Origin: an uncultured Lachnospiraceae bacterium | GTDB taxonomy: Bacteria; Bacillota; Clostridia; Lachnospirales; Lachnospiraceae | Assembly (NCBI GenBank): GCA_945913255.1 | Contig: CAMEDC010000005.1 | Coordinates: 62,001-126,000, forward strand | Direction: 5' to 3' | Length of the DNA: 64,000 nt | Part shown: positions 28,174 through 37,839 of the stretch, piece by piece | Layout of the letters: each line of letters begins with the position of its first letter | Position numbering within the stretch: the stretch's first letter is position 1 | Notes under the pieces: generated by a model | Databases searched by the model: none | Told to the model about the DNA's origin: nothing | The model's input: the letters and a program-made list of their open reading frames with translations, nothing else | Made by a program: the position numbers and the translations under genes

Positions 28174-30102
28174 ATGGCAAATGCGAGTAACTATGATGCG
28201 TCCAGCATCACAGTATTAGAAGGCCTAGAGGCGGTCAGAAAACGCCCCGGTATGTATATCGGCAGTGTTTCCACCAAGGGGCTGAATCATCTGATTTATG
28301 AGATTGTGGACAATTCGGTGGACGAGCATCTTGCCGGATTTTGTGATAAGATTACGGTGACTCTGGAGGCAGACGGTTCTGCTACCGTTTCAGATAACGG
28401 AAGAGGTATCCCTGTTGGGATGCATGAAAAAGGAATCAGTGCAGAACGACTGGTTTTTACAACACTTCATGCCGGCGGAAAATTTGATAATTCTGCCTAT
28501 AAAACAAGCGGTGGTCTTCATGGTGTAGGTTCTTCCGTTGTCAACGCTTTATCTACAAGGCTGACCGTCACAGTCAAAACCGGTGGTTTTATCTATGAGG
28601 ATAAATATGAAAGAGGGAATCCGATTATACCGCTCGAAAAAGGACTCCTTCCCGTTTTGGGAAAGACACGGGAAACAGGAACTACCATAAATTTCCTGCC
28701 GGATGACACAATATTTGACAAAACGAGATTTAAAGAAGATGAAGTAAAAAGCAGACTGCATGAGACTGCTTATCTGAACCCGAACTTAACAATTATTTTC
28801 CGTGATTTGCGAAAGGATGAACCGGAGACCGTTACCTACCATGAACCGGAGGGAATTACCGGCTTTATAAAGGACATGAATCGAAATCAGGAAGTCATAC
28901 ATGATGTGGTATATTTCAGCGGAGAGAGTGATGGTATCTCTGTCGAGGTAGCTTTCCAGTATGTCAATGAATTCCATGAAAATGTTCTTGGTTTCTGCAA
29001 TAATATATACAATTCCGAAGGCGGTACACACCTGACCGGATTTAAAACGCAGTTCACCAATGTGATCAATACCTATGCCCGTGAACTTGGTATTCTGAAA
29101 GAAAAAGATATTAACTTTACCGGAGCGGATGTCAGAAACGGCATGACAGCCGTTGTTTCCATCAAGCATCCTGATCCAAGATTCGAAGGACAGACAAAAA
29201 CAAAGCTGGACAACCAGGATGCCGCAAAAGTAGTCAGCAAAGTGACCGGAGATGAGATTGTCCGCTTTTTTGACAGAAATCTCGAAACCCTGAAAAACAT
29301 CATCGGCTGTGCGGAAAAGGCCGCAAAAATCCGTAAGACGGAAGAGCGTGCGAAAACCAACATGCTGACAAAGCAGAAATTTTCCTTTGATTCCAATGGC
29401 AAACTTGCAAACTGCGAGTCAAAAGATGCTTCCAAATGCGAAATTTTTATCGTAGAGGGAGATTCTGCAGGCGGCAGTGCCAAAACTGCCAGGAACAGGA
29501 TGTACCAGGCCATTCTACCGATTCGCGGTAAGATTTTGAATGTGGAAAAAGCAAGTATCGATAAAGTACTGGCGAATGCAGAAATCAAAACCATGATTAA
29601 TGCTTTCGGCTGCGGTTTCTCGGAAGGATATGGAAATGATTTCGATATCAGCAAGCTGCGCTATGATAAAATTGTCATCATGGCTGATGCGGATGTGGAT
29701 GGCGCACATATTTCCAACCTTCTTTTAACACTGTTTTACCGTTTTATGCCGGAACTGATTTTTGAGGGACATGTCTATATCGCCATGCCGCCTCTTTATA
29801 AAGCCATGCCGGCCAAAGGAAAGGAAGAGTACCTGTACGATGACAAGGCACTCGAAAAATACAGGAAGTCTCATAAAGGTGCATTTACTTTGCAGCGATA
29901 TAAAGGTCTTGGTGAAATGGATGCAGAACAGCTCTGGGAGACCACACTAAATCCTGAAACAAGACGCATGAAGCTTGTAGAAATCGAGGACGCTCGTATG
30001 GCATCTGAGATCACCAGTCTTCTTATGGGTACGGAAGTTCCGCCCAGAAAGGCATTTATCTACGATCATGCAACAGATGCGGAACTGGATTATAATGCAT
30101 AG
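28174..30102 (+). CDS. Type IIA DNA topoisomerase subunit B (ParE/GyrB type)
   Basis: A 642-residue ATPase/TOPRIM subunit. GHKL motifs EIVDNSVDEHLAG, DNGRGIPVG and GGLHGVGSSVVNALS are present, followed by the transducer domain and the TOPRIM motifs EGDSAGGSAK and MADADVDGAH. ATG 28174 follows AAGGAGTATTGATTCA; the track's start at 28003 would run across a terminator and a promoter. The gene is followed by subunit A. Being far from any dnaA/dnaN/recF context, and paired with an A subunit without a GyrA box, it is more likely topoisomerase IV or a second gyrase-like enzyme than the origin-linked gyrase. That is inference. Confidence 0.9.
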   Translation: MANASNYDASSITVLEGLEAVRKRPGMYIGSVSTKGLNHLIYEIVDNSVDEHLAGFCDKITVTLEADGSATVSDNGRGIPVGMHEKGISAERLVFTTLHAGGKFDNSAYKTSGGLHGVGSSVVNALSTRLTVTVKTGGFIYEDKYERGNPIIPLEKGLLPVLGKTRETGTTINFLPDDTIFDKTRFKEDEVKSRLHETAYLNPNLTIIFRDLRKDEPETVTYHEPEGITGFIKDMNRNQEVIHDVVYFSGESDGISVEVAFQYVNEFHENVLGFCNNIYNSEGGTHLTGFKTQFTNVINTYARELGILKEKDINFTGADVRNGMTAVVSIKHPDPRFEGQTKTKLDNQDAAKVVSKVTGDEIVRFFDRNLETLKNIIGCAEKAAKIRKTEERAKTNMLTKQKFSFDSNGKLANCESKDASKCEIFIVEGDSAGGSAKTARNRMYQAILPIRGKILNVEKASIDKVLANAEIKTMINAFGCGFSEGYGNDFDISKLRYDKIVIMADADVDGAHISNLLLTLFYRFMPELIFEGHVYIAMPPLYKAMPAKGKEEYLYDDKALEKYRKSHKGAFTLQRYKGLGEMDAEQLWETTLNPETRRMKLVEIEDARMASEITSLLMGTEVPPRKAFIYDHATDAELDYNA

Positions 30103-30145
30103 TTAATCCGTTCTCATTTACCATTCACTATCGGAAGGGAACACA

Positions 30146-32386
30146 ATGGAAGACAGTCAAATCATCAAAACAGAATATTCCGAGGAGATGCAGAAATCCT
30201 TTATTGATTACGCCATGAGTGTTATCATTGCAAGAGCTCTCCCTGATGTGAGAGACGGTTTAAAACCGGTTCAGCGCCGCACTCTTTATGATATGTACGA
30301 ACTTGGTATCCGTTATGACCGTCCATACAGAAAAAGTGCAAGAATTGTTGGCGATACCATGGGTAAATATCATCCACATGGCGATAGTTCCATCTATGAC
30401 TCTCTGGTTGTTATGACTCAGGACTTTAAAAAGGGAATGCCCCTGATTGACGGTCACGGCAACTTCGGCAACATCGAAGGAGACGGAGCGGCAGCCATGC
30501 GATATACCGAAGCGCGTCTCCAAAAGGTAACACAAGAAGCATTTCTTGCCGATTTGGACAAGGATGTTGTTGACTTTATGCCCAATTTTGACGAGACGGA
30601 AAAGGAGCCTACTGTTTTACCGGTTAAAATCCCCAACTTTCTCGTTAACGGCTCTGAAGGTATTGCAGTCGGTATGGCAACCAGCACGCCTCCTCATAAT
30701 CTCTGTGAAGTCATCGATGCCACCAAAGCCTATATGCAGGATGAAACAATTACGACCGCAGAACTGATGCGATATCTGAAGGGACCCGATTTTCCTACCG
30801 GCGGTATCGTCATCAATCAGGATGAACTTCTTGACATCTACGAGACAGGCGTCGGCAAAATAAAGATTCGCGGTAAGGTAGAGTTTGAAAAGGCAAAAGG
30901 CGGAAAAATTAACGTTGTTATCACGGAAATCCCTTATACGATGATTGGTATGAATATTTCCAAGTTTTTATCCGATGTAGCCGCGTTGGCAGAGTCCAAA
31001 AAGACACAGGATATTGTAGATATTTCAAATCAGTCTTCCAAAGAAGGCATTCGGATTGTCATTGAACTGAGAAAAGATGCGGATCCGGAAAATTTTGTCA
31101 ATCTGCTCTACAAAAAAACGAGACTGGAAGATACCTTTGGTGTCAACATGCTGGCAATCTATAATGGCAGACCCGAAACGATGGGCTTGAAGGCTATTCT
31201 GAAAGCAAATGTTGACTTTCAGTTTCAGATTGCCACAAGGAAATATACCAACCTTCTTGCAAAAGAAATGGAGAAAAAGGAAATTCAGGAAGGTCTTATC
31301 AAGGCATGTAATGTCATTGACCTGATTATCGAAATCTTACGAGGGTCAAAAGACAGGAATATGGCGAAGGCCTGCCTGACCGAAGGAAAGACAGACGGCA
31401 TCCGATTCAAATCCAAAGAGTCCAAAATTATGGCTACGCAGCTGATGTTTACAGAAAAACAGGCCAATGCCATACTGGACATGCGTCTGTATAAACTGAT
31501 TGGTCTGGAAATAGAAGCATTAATCAATGAGCACGAGGAAACCATGGCTAATATCTATCGCTATGAAGATATTCTGGAACGTCGTGACTCCATGGCACAG
31601 GTTATCATAAATGAGCTGGACGGCTATAAAAAAGAATACGGTCGAAAACGCAGAACCGCCATTGAAAATGCTGAAGAAGCTGTCTACAAAGAGAAAGAAA
31701 TCGAAGAGATGGAAATTATCTTCCTGATGGACCGCTTCGGCTATGCAAAAACCATCGACATGGCTACCTATGAAAGGAACAAGGAAGCAGCCGATACAGA
31801 GAATAAATTTGTCTTTTCCTGTAAAAACACAGGTAAAGTCTGCCTCTTTACGGATACCGGTCAGCTTCATACCATAAAAGTGATGGATTTACCCTTCGGG
31901 AAATTCCGTGATAAAGGTATCCCCATCGATAATGTGAGCAACTACAATTCGGAAAAGGAAAACATAATTTACATTACCAGTCAGACGGAACTGAATCTTC
32001 GGCAGGTCGTTTTTGTTACTGCTCAGTCTATGATGAAGCTTGTCAACGGAGGTGAATTTGATGTATCAAAGAGAACAGTCGCAGCAACAAAGCTGGGAGA
32101 TGGCGACAAGGTAATCAGTGTTATGTCCATTCTGGAACAGCGAAACATTGTACTTCAGACAAAGGAAGGCTACTTCCTTCGTTTCCCCATCGAGGAAATT
32201 CCCGAGAAAAAGAAGGGAGCCATCGGTGTCAGAGGTATGAAGCTCGGTGCAAAAGATGAAGTAGAACATGTTTACCTGACGCAAAACGGAATTGACACTG
32301 TTATCACCTACAGAGAAAAGAAAGTTTCCCTGAATAACTTAAAGCCTGCAAAGCGGGATGGAAAAGGGACAAAAATCCGTATTTAA
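30146..32386 (+). CDS. Type IIA DNA topoisomerase subunit A (ParC/GyrA type)
   Basis: A 746-residue cleavage subunit. The quinolone region [10 protein letters not shown] has Ser81 and Asp85 at the positions of E. coli GyrA Ser83 and Asp87. The catalytic tyrosine is Tyr120 in [13 protein letters not shown]-terminal wrapping domain follows from about residue 500, with blade-like repeats, but no QRRGGKG-type GyrA box is visible; GKFRDKGIP occupies a similar spot. Loss of that box abolishes supercoiling in gyrase, so a decatenating, ParC-like role is favoured. The ATG follows GGAAGGGAACACA and is 43 bases after subunit B. Confidence 0.9.
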   Translation: MEDSQIIKTEYSEEMQKSFIDYAMSVIIARALPDVRDGLKPVQRRTLYDMYELGIRYDRPYRKSARIVGDTMGKYHPHGDSSIYDSLVVMTQDFKKGMPLIDGHGNFGNIEGDGAAAMRYTEARLQKVTQEAFLADLDKDVVDFMPNFDETEKEPTVLPVKIPNFLVNGSEGIAVGMATSTPPHNLCEVIDATKAYMQDETITTAELMRYLKGPDFPTGGIVINQDELLDIYETGVGKIKIRGKVEFEKAKGGKINVVITEIPYTMIGMNISKFLSDVAALAESKKTQDIVDISNQSSKEGIRIVIELRKDADPENFVNLLYKKTRLEDTFGVNMLAIYNGRPETMGLKAILKANVDFQFQIATRKYTNLLAKEMEKKEIQEGLIKACNVIDLIIEILRGSKDRNMAKACLTEGKTDGIRFKSKESKIMATQLMFTEKQANAILDMRLYKLIGLEIEALINEHEETMANIYRYEDILERRDSMAQVIINELDGYKKEYGRKRRTAIENAEEAVYKEKEIEEMEIIFLMDRFGYAKTIDMATYERNKEAADTENKFVFSCKNTGKVCLFTDTGQLHTIKVMDLPFGKFRDKGIPIDNVSNYNSEKENIIYITSQTELNLRQVVFVTAQSMMKLVNGGEFDVSKRTVAATKLGDGDKVISVMSILEQRNIVLQTKEGYFLRFPIEEIPEKKKGAIGVRGMKLGAKDEVEHVYLTQNGIDTVITYREKKVSLNNLKPAKRDGKGTKIRI

Positions 32387-32426
32387 AACATAATTTTTTA
32401 AGTCAAGAACAGAAATGAGGATTATC

Positions 32427-32981
32427 ATGAGAGTCATCGCAGGGACAGCCAGAAGCCTTCCACTGAAAACACCGGAAGGTCTGGATACAAGACCAACTAC
32501 AGACAGAATTAAGGAAACACTTTTTAATATGCTCCAGATGGACATTCCCGGCTGCGTCTTTGTTGATTTGTTCAGCGGCAGCGGTGGAATTGGTATAGAA
32601 GCTTTGAGCAGAGGTGCAAGGAAGGTATATTTCGTTGAAAATGCCTCCAGTGCGTTAAAATGTATTCAGCAAAATCTTTCATTTACGAAACTGGAAGACC
32701 GTGCTATAGTATTAAAGCAGGATGCATGCAGTGCTCTAGGCAGTATTTTTGAAAAAGAAGCAGATATTATTTTTATGGATCCGCCCTATGATTGTCAACA
32801 CGAAAAGAATGTTTTAAGTGTACTGCGCGGAATGCGTTATGTAACGGAAAATACCCTGATTATCGTTGAAGCTTCCCTTCACACTGATTTTTCATGGCTT
32901 TCGGAATTCCATTTTTATGTTGAAAAGGAAAAGTGTTATAAGACAAACAAACATGTATTCATCCGCAGGACGGAAGAATAG
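32427..32981 (+). CDS. rsmD: 16S rRNA (guanine-966-N2)-methyltransferase RsmD
   Basis: A 184-residue SAM-dependent methyltransferase. It begins [30 protein letters not shown], the invariant RsmD start. The SAM motif [20 protein letters not shown] and catalytic DPPY (in FMDPPYD) are intact. ATG 32427 is preferred over the track's 32415, since ATGAGGATTATC upstream then works as its ribosome site. coaD follows after 14 bases, the usual Firmicutes rsmD-coaD pair. Confidence 0.95.
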   Translation: MRVIAGTARSLPLKTPEGLDTRPTTDRIKETLFNMLQMDIPGCVFVDLFSGSGGIGIEALSRGARKVYFVENASSALKCIQQNLSFTKLEDRAIVLKQDACSALGSIFEKEADIIFMDPPYDCQHEKNVLSVLRGMRYVTENTLIIVEASLHTDFSWLSEFHFYVEKEKCYKTNKHVFIRRTEE

Positions 32982-32995
32982 GAATCGAGGTTTCT

Positions 32996-33493
32996 ATGAG
33001 GAGAGCAGTTTATCCCGGAAGTTTTGATCCGGTCACATACGGACATTTAGATGTAATTCGTCGTGCCTCCGAGATTTTTGATATTTTAATTGTAAGTGTT
33101 TTAAACAATAAAGAGAAGACCCCGTTGTTTTCTGTGGAGGAACGTGTTAAGATATTGAAAGAAGCAACAAAAGATTTACCCAATGTACAAGTAGACAGTT
33201 TCAGCGGTCTATTAATCAATTATGCTGCTGAAAACAATCTGCATGTGGCAGTTAGAGGCTTACGTGCTATTACGGATTTTGAATATGAACTTCAAATTGC
33301 ACAGACAAACCGTAAGCTTTCCAACGGAAAACTGGATACTATGTTTTTGACTACAAGTCTGGAGTATGCTTATTTAAGTTCATCCAGTGTAAAGGAAATT
33401 GCGAGCTTCGGCGGAGATATCAGCCAGTGTGTTCCGGATTTTGTGGCCGATTTGATTTATGAAAAATATCAGATAAAACGTAATGAGGAGTGA
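32996..33493 (+). CDS. coaD: Phosphopantetheine adenylyltransferase
   Basis: A 165-residue nucleotidyltransferase that makes dephospho-CoA from ATP and 4'-phosphopantetheine. [16 protein letters not shown] holds the (T/S)xGH nucleotide-binding motif, [12 protein letters not shown] is the pantetheine-binding part, and the [14 protein letters not shown] segment matches the ISSTxVRE loop. Length is typical. It lies between rsmD and a coiled-coil gene, whose ribosome site is inside the end of coaD. Confidence 0.97.
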   Translation: MRRAVYPGSFDPVTYGHLDVIRRASEIFDILIVSVLNNKEKTPLFSVEERVKILKEATKDLPNVQVDSFSGLLINYAAENNLHVAVRGLRAITDFEYELQIAQTNRKLSNGKLDTMFLTTSLEYAYLSSSSVKEIASFGGDISQCVPDFVADLIYEKYQIKRNEE

Positions 33494-33498
33494 CGCCC

Positions 33499-34098
33499 AT
33501 GAGCAGTAGAATAGAACAACTGATTGATGAATTAGAAGAATATATCGAGAGCTGTAAACCCAAATTTATGTCAAATTCAGAAATTATCGTCAACAAGGAT
33601 GAAATTGACGAGCTGTTGCGTGAACTTCGCATGAAAACTCCCGATGAAATCAAGCGATATCAGAAAATCATCAGCAACAAGGAAGCCATTTTAAACGATG
33701 CCAGAGCGAAGGCTGAAGCATTGATTAACGAAGCAACCATTCATACCAACGAGTTGATCAGCGAACACGAAATCATGCAGCAGGCATATGCCCAGGCAAA
33801 CGAGGTCGTCACGATGGCATCCCAACAGGCTCAGGAAATTCTCGATAAGGCAACAATGGAAGCGAATGACCTCCGTATGCAGGCAGCCCAGTATACGGAA
33901 GACAGACTTGCAGAGCTGGAATCCATTATTTTATCCGCCATTCAGGCATCCAGTGCAAATTACAGCAATCTGCTCGGTTCTTTGAATCAATATAAAGAAT
34001 TGATTCAATCCAACAGGCAGGCAATGCATCCTTCAGAAGACCTGGAAGAACTTCCTCTGGATGATGCATCAGATGACAACGGAATCGATGTGATGTAA
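33499..34098 (+). CDS. Coiled-coil protein of unknown function
   Basis: A 199-residue, Glu/Ala/Gln-rich protein. After an N-terminal part (RIEQLIDELEEYIESCKPKF), residues about 50-165 are almost continuous heptads (EAILNDARAKAEALINEATI), resembling DivIVA-like or ATP synthase b-like coils. No membrane segment or enzyme motif. ATG 33499 follows ATGAGGAGTGACGCCC and is used here; the track's GTG 33490 overlaps the coaD stop. Proteins of this shape after coaD are common in Lachnospiraceae to my knowledge, and are sometimes labelled ATPase without support. Role in cell poles or division is only a guess. Confidence 0.72.
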   Translation: MSSRIEQLIDELEEYIESCKPKFMSNSEIIVNKDEIDELLRELRMKTPDEIKRYQKIISNKEAILNDARAKAEALINEATIHTNELISEHEIMQQAYAQANEVVTMASQQAQEILDKATMEANDLRMQAAQYTEDRLAELESIILSAIQASSANYSNLLGSLNQYKELIQSNRQAMHPSEDLEELPLDDASDDNGIDVM

Positions 34099-34101
34099 AC
34101 C

Positions 34102-34133
34102 AAAACCGGTTTTCGCAAGGGAGCCGGTTTTTC
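34102..34133 (+). terminator. Rho-independent terminator after the coiled-coil gene
   Basis: AAAACCGG (34102-34109) pairs with CCGGTTTT around 34124-34131 across a loop, ending in T residues. Confidence 0.72.
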
Positions 34134-34155
34134 CCTTTATTATAGAAAGGTATTT

Positions 34156-35529
34156 ATGCTTTACAGACAATCTCAAAAAATATTTTCCATTATCATTTTC
34201 TCCGTTCTTTTGACGGCTTTCATACTTTTTCCTCTTCCTGCACAGGCTGCTGAACGGCTCCAGGAAACAGGAGAGAAAATAGTAGTTGTCATCGATCCCG
34301 GACACGGAGGAGAAAACCGCGGTACCATAGAAAATAATCATGAAGAAAAATTTATGACCATGGTAACGGCTCAGGCCATGTATGAGGAACTTTGCCTTTA
34401 TGATAATATTGAAGTTTACCTGACAAGAACAGCCGACATTGATATGTCTATCGAAGATAGAGTGCAGTATGCCGCAGAAAAAGAAGCTGATTTTCTGTTC
34501 AGTCTCCATTATAACGCCTCTGAAAGCCATGCACTGTTCGGAACTGAAGTATGGGTTTCCGCCTTTGCTCCTTACAACGGATACGGCTATCAGTTCGGTT
34601 ATGAATTTCTGACTGCCATGCGGGAAAAAGGTCTTTTTGTTCGGGGTATCAAGACACGATTGAATGACAAGGGTACTGATTATTACGGTATCAACCGTTA
34701 TGCCGTCGATTTGGGGATTCCGTCCGTTATCGTGGAACATTGCCACGTGGATGAGGAGAGAGATGAAGGTTATTGTGCAACAGATGAGCAGCTTGTAGAA
34801 TTTGGGCGGGCAGATGCCACTGCTGTAGCTAAATATTTTGGACTGAAAAGCAGTTCGCTAGGTGTCGACTATTCCTCTCATCAGCTGACAGATGCAAGTT
34901 CATCCTCTGTCCTTCCAATCACATTAAAGGATGACACAGAGCCGGATATCTGTCAGATTACTATTAAAGAAGCAGATTACGAAAACGGATTGCTTTCTCT
35001 GATTGTGAATGCAGCAGATTATGATTCCCCTCTTTTGTATTACGATTACAGTCTTGACGGAGGTGTAACATACAGCCGCAGAGAAGTTTGGCCGGATTGT
35101 GATGCACTCACAGGAGCATATTCTGATACTTTTACTTTAAACCTGCAGATTCCCTCTGGCACAAAGCCGACCGTAGCAGTCAGGGCTTATAATATGTTTG
35201 ACTTATTTCTGGAAAGCAATTACTATCAAAGCCCGGAAGCCTTTGCTGCCAAAACTGAGATTCCAGCTTCATCGGAAAATACAGAAACCGACAGCAACGA
35301 ACAGGAAAATCAAATCAACAAAAAGGATTTAGCGGAATCCGTACTTTCGGAAAATGTAGCAGAGGAGCAGGAGGTAAGTCTTCTCACCTTTCTTGAAATC
35401 TGTCTGGTGATAGTTATCCTCATATTTATCATACTTCTGGTATCCCAGTTGATTGCATATCACTCAAAAAAGAGGCATCGGCTTCAACGAAGAAACGATG
35501 CCGGATCCAGAAGAGACCAGCACAGATAG
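34156..35529 (+). CDS. Membrane-anchored N-acetylmuramoyl-L-alanine amidase
   Basis: A 457-residue exported cell-wall hydrolase. The N-terminal signal (IFSIIIFSVLLTAFILFPLPAQA) probably ends with signal peptidase cleavage near residue 31. The Amidase_3 domain (about 40-235) has the zinc-site segments IDPGHGGENRG, the SLHYNAS histidine and the catalytic VIVEHCHVD. A beta-rich region follows (about 265-375), then a Ser/Glu linker and a C-terminal membrane helix (about 415-440) with a basic tail. The C-terminal anchor is unusual for a secreted amidase and would place the catalytic part outside the membrane. Its end overlaps the convergent ylbJ by 46 bases. Confidence 0.9.
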   Translation: MLYRQSQKIFSIIIFSVLLTAFILFPLPAQAAERLQETGEKIVVVIDPGHGGENRGTIENNHEEKFMTMVTAQAMYEELCLYDNIEVYLTRTADIDMSIEDRVQYAAEKEADFLFSLHYNASESHALFGTEVWVSAFAPYNGYGYQFGYEFLTAMREKGLFVRGIKTRLNDKGTDYYGINRYAVDLGIPSVIVEHCHVDEERDEGYCATDEQLVEFGRADATAVAKYFGLKSSSLGVDYSSHQLTDASSSSVLPITLKDDTEPDICQITIKEADYENGLLSLIVNAADYDSPLLYYDYSLDGGVTYSRREVWPDCDALTGAYSDTFTLNLQIPSGTKPTVAVRAYNMFDLFLESNYYQSPEAFAAKTEIPASSENTETDSNEQENQINKKDLAESVLSENVAEEQEVSLLTFLEICLVIVILIFIILLVSQLIAYHSKKRHRLQRRNDAGSRRDQHR

Positions 35530-36425
35530 AACATTCCGTTCAGGAAAGTCAAGAACACTTTATGCAGAATATAATTGCAGATAGATAAGTCTGTTTCCGA
35601 AATACAGCTATATGTTTGTGCAATGCAGGAAAGTCCTCCGAATGATAAGGTTAAAAGACTATACAGAGGAAGTGTGTCCTTCAGCTGTATCAGGCCTCCG
35701 GTAATTTCCAGAAGCGGAGCCGTCAGAAAAACCTGGTGTCCAAGAATAATATGCGGCACCAGATTAAGTAAATTAAACAGAATCATATACCCGCCCAAAA
35801 TTAACATGCTTTGCAGGGAAGCGAATACAGCTTCATTGGTTTCTTTCAGAAGCCGCTCCATCGTATTTCTCTGCTTCTCCTCACAACAGCAAAGTCCGGT
35901 CCCGTAGTGTATTTTTAGAGGGTTCATTTTCAAATCACGGAAAACTGTAAAGCGGAGAATCAAGCCATATAAAAGCGGAATCCCATACATGCCGAACAGG
36001 TAAGGAAAAATCAGCTTTCTTTCCAGTAAAGGCAATACAAAGCTGCAAAAATAGACAGGACCGATGTTATTACAAAAAGAAAGCAGAAATTCAGCCTCTC
36101 TTTTGGTAATCATCTGTCTTACATATAATTCGGAAATCACCCTTGCTCCCATGGGAAATCCACAAAGAAATCCCATCATCATGCAATAGCATACATTTTT
36201 CCTGACTCGGAAGATAGGGCCGACCACCGGGTAGATCAACATGGCAAGCTTTTCTGTCAGCTGCATCCGAACCATAATTCCTGAGAGAATCATAAAAGGC
36301 AGAAGAGTGGGAATCATTTTAGTAAACCAGAGTTCCAATCCCATGGAGGCGTAACTCAGGCTTAATGCAGAATGCGTCAAAATACATCCGATTAAGAACA
36401 GACAAAACAGCAGAAGCAGCTTCAT
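35484..36425 (-). CDS. ylbJ: YlbJ-like sporulation integral membrane protein
   Basis: A 313-residue polytopic protein with about eight hydrophobic stretches and nucleoside-recognition (Gate-type) features: KMIPTLLPFMILSGIMVR near the start, MMGFLCGFPMGARVISELY in the middle and LSFGGLSCIAQTYSCI at the end, which are YlbJ hallmarks. In B. subtilis ylbJ is expressed in the mother cell and needed for spore heat resistance. It is on the minus strand, convergent with the amidase and divergent from the pseudouridine synthase by 46 bases. Its ribosome site is weak. Confidence 0.85.
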   Translation of the reverse strand: MKLLLLFCLFLIGCILTHSALSLSYASMGLELWFTKMIPTLLPFMILSGIMVRMQLTEKLAMLIYPVVGPIFRVRKNVCYCMMMGFLCGFPMGARVISELYVRQMITKREAEFLLSFCNNIGPVYFCSFVLPLLERKLIFPYLFGMYGIPLLYGLILRFTVFRDLKMNPLKIHYGTGLCCCEEKQRNTMERLLKETNEAVFASLQSMLILGGYMILFNLLNLVPHIILGHQVFLTAPLLEITGGLIQLKDTLPLYSLLTLSFGGLSCIAQTYSCISETDLSICNYILHKVFLTFLNGMFYLCWSLLDPASFLR

Positions 36426-36471
36426 AACAGAAACCTTTTTTACAGAATATATGAAATGAGAAAGTTTATTT

Positions 36472-37173
36472 ATGCGTCTGGATAAATATTTATGTGAATT
36501 AAAGATAGGAACACGCAGTCAGGTAAAGACCTACATCCGTCAGGGACTTGTTTCGGTAAATGGTTCTCCCGTAAAAACATCAGACCTCAAAATAGATGAA
36601 TTTACAGACGAGGTCTGTTTTCAGGGAAGATTACTCCACTACCGCCGGTTCGTTTACTATATGCTGAACAAACCTACCGATGTCGTATCGGCAACGGAAG
36701 ATAATCTTTCCAGAACAGTTCTTGATTTACTTCGTCCGGAGGATAGACGCGATGACCTTTTCCCGGCAGGAAGACTCGATAAAGATACCGAAGGTTTTCT
36801 CCTGCTCACAAATGATGGTGCGCTGGCACACAGATTACTGTCTCCCAAAAAACATGTAGACAAAACCTATCGTGTGTCACTGGCAAGGCCCATAACCCAA
36901 TCAATGATAAAGCATCTGGAAGAGGGAGTGGATATCGGAGAAGAGAAACCGACGCTTCCGGCAAGTATAACCGTCCTTGACGAAATAACAATTTTACTTA
37001 CCATACAGGAGGGAAAATTTCATCAGGTAAAACGGATGCTGCAGGCCGTAAATAACCGTGTAACTGCATTGAAACGTATCTCTTTCGGAGGACTTATGCT
37101 GGATCAGAATCTTCAGCCCGGTGAATACAGAGAATTAACGGAACAGGAGGTTGCCATTCTGCATGAAACATGA
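36472..37173 (+). CDS. Small-subunit-type rRNA pseudouridine synthase (RsuA/RluB family)
   Basis: A 233-residue enzyme with an N-terminal S4 RNA-binding domain (RLDKYLCELKIGTRSQVKTYIRQGLV) and a catalytic domain with FPAGRLDKDTEGFLLLTNDG, where the Asp of RLD is the nucleophile. The length suits RsuA, which modifies U516 of 16S rRNA, better than RluB. Its end overlaps the next gene by 11 bases. Initiation site is weak (AATGAGAAAGTTTATTT). Confidence 0.9.
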   Translation: MRLDKYLCELKIGTRSQVKTYIRQGLVSVNGSPVKTSDLKIDEFTDEVCFQGRLLHYRRFVYYMLNKPTDVVSATEDNLSRTVLDLLRPEDRRDDLFPAGRLDKDTEGFLLLTNDGALAHRLLSPKKHVDKTYRVSLARPITQSMIKHLEEGVDIGEEKPTLPASITVLDEITILLTIQEGKFHQVKRMLQAVNNRVTALKRISFGGLMLDQNLQPGEYRELTEQEVAILHET

Positions 37174-37819
37174 GATGTTAAAGAATATAGAAGCTGTCAT
37201 CTTCGACCTGGATGGCTCCCTTGTGGATTCCATGTGGATGTGGCGTTCGATTGACATAGAATATCTTGGTAAATTCGGAATTCCTCTTCCCGAAAATCTG
37301 CAGTCTCAAATTGAAGGAATGAGTTTCAGTGAAACTGCCGTTTATTTCAAAGAACATTTTGCAATTCCGGATTCTATTGAGAAGATAAAAGCAGACTGGA
37401 ATCGTATGGCATGGGATAAGTATACAAATGAGGTCCCGCTAAAACCTGGAATCCCCGAATTTCTTGAAGGCTGCAAAAGAAACGGCATTCAACTTGGTAT
37501 TGCCACCAGTAATTCCAGGGAATTGGTGGAAAACATCGCAGAGGTACACAAACTGCGCAATTATTTTTCCTGCATCATGACAGGATGCGATGTAGAAAGA
37601 GGAAAACCTGCTCCCGATATTTATCTGGCGGTAGCAAAAGCCTTAAATGTATCGCCGGAGTATTGTCTGGTATTTGAGGATATCATTCCTGGTATTCTTG
37701 CAGGGAAGAATGCCGGAATGAGAGTATGTGCTGTGGAGGATACCTATTCCATCCCCGACAGGGCTCAAAAAGAAGAATTGGCTGATTATTATATCTGTGA
37801 TTACTATCATCTGTTTTAA
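37163..37819 (+). CDS. HAD-superfamily phosphatase/phosphomutase (beta-PGM-like)
   Basis: A 218-residue HAD hydrolase with a helical cap. Motif I is [10 protein letters not shown] (Ser where DGT is usual), motif II IATSNS, motif III Lys in [10 protein letters not shown] and motif [11 protein letters not shown]. The [12 protein letters not shown] cap start is seen in clostridial homologues. ATG 37163 is chosen (AGGAGG 12 bases upstream, overlapping the previous stop); ATG 37175 is possible. The substrate is unknown. Confidence 0.85.
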   Translation: MKHEMLKNIEAVIFDLDGSLVDSMWMWRSIDIEYLGKFGIPLPENLQSQIEGMSFSETAVYFKEHFAIPDSIEKIKADWNRMAWDKYTNEVPLKPGIPEFLEGCKRNGIQLGIATSNSRELVENIAEVHKLRNYFSCIMTGCDVERGKPAPDIYLAVAKALNVSPEYCLVFEDIIPGILAGKNAGMRVCAVEDTYSIPDRAQKEELADYYICDYYHLF

Positions 37820-37839
37820 GTTCGGAAAGGAAGACGATA

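Noticed and set aside
29073-29654. 193-residue antisense ORF opposite topoisomerase subunit B
   Set aside because: Shadow; low-complexity Ser/Phe composition.
34069-34746. 225-residue antisense ORF opposite the amidase
   Set aside because: It covers the coding region of an exported amidase with clear zinc motifs; no ribosome site or family match.
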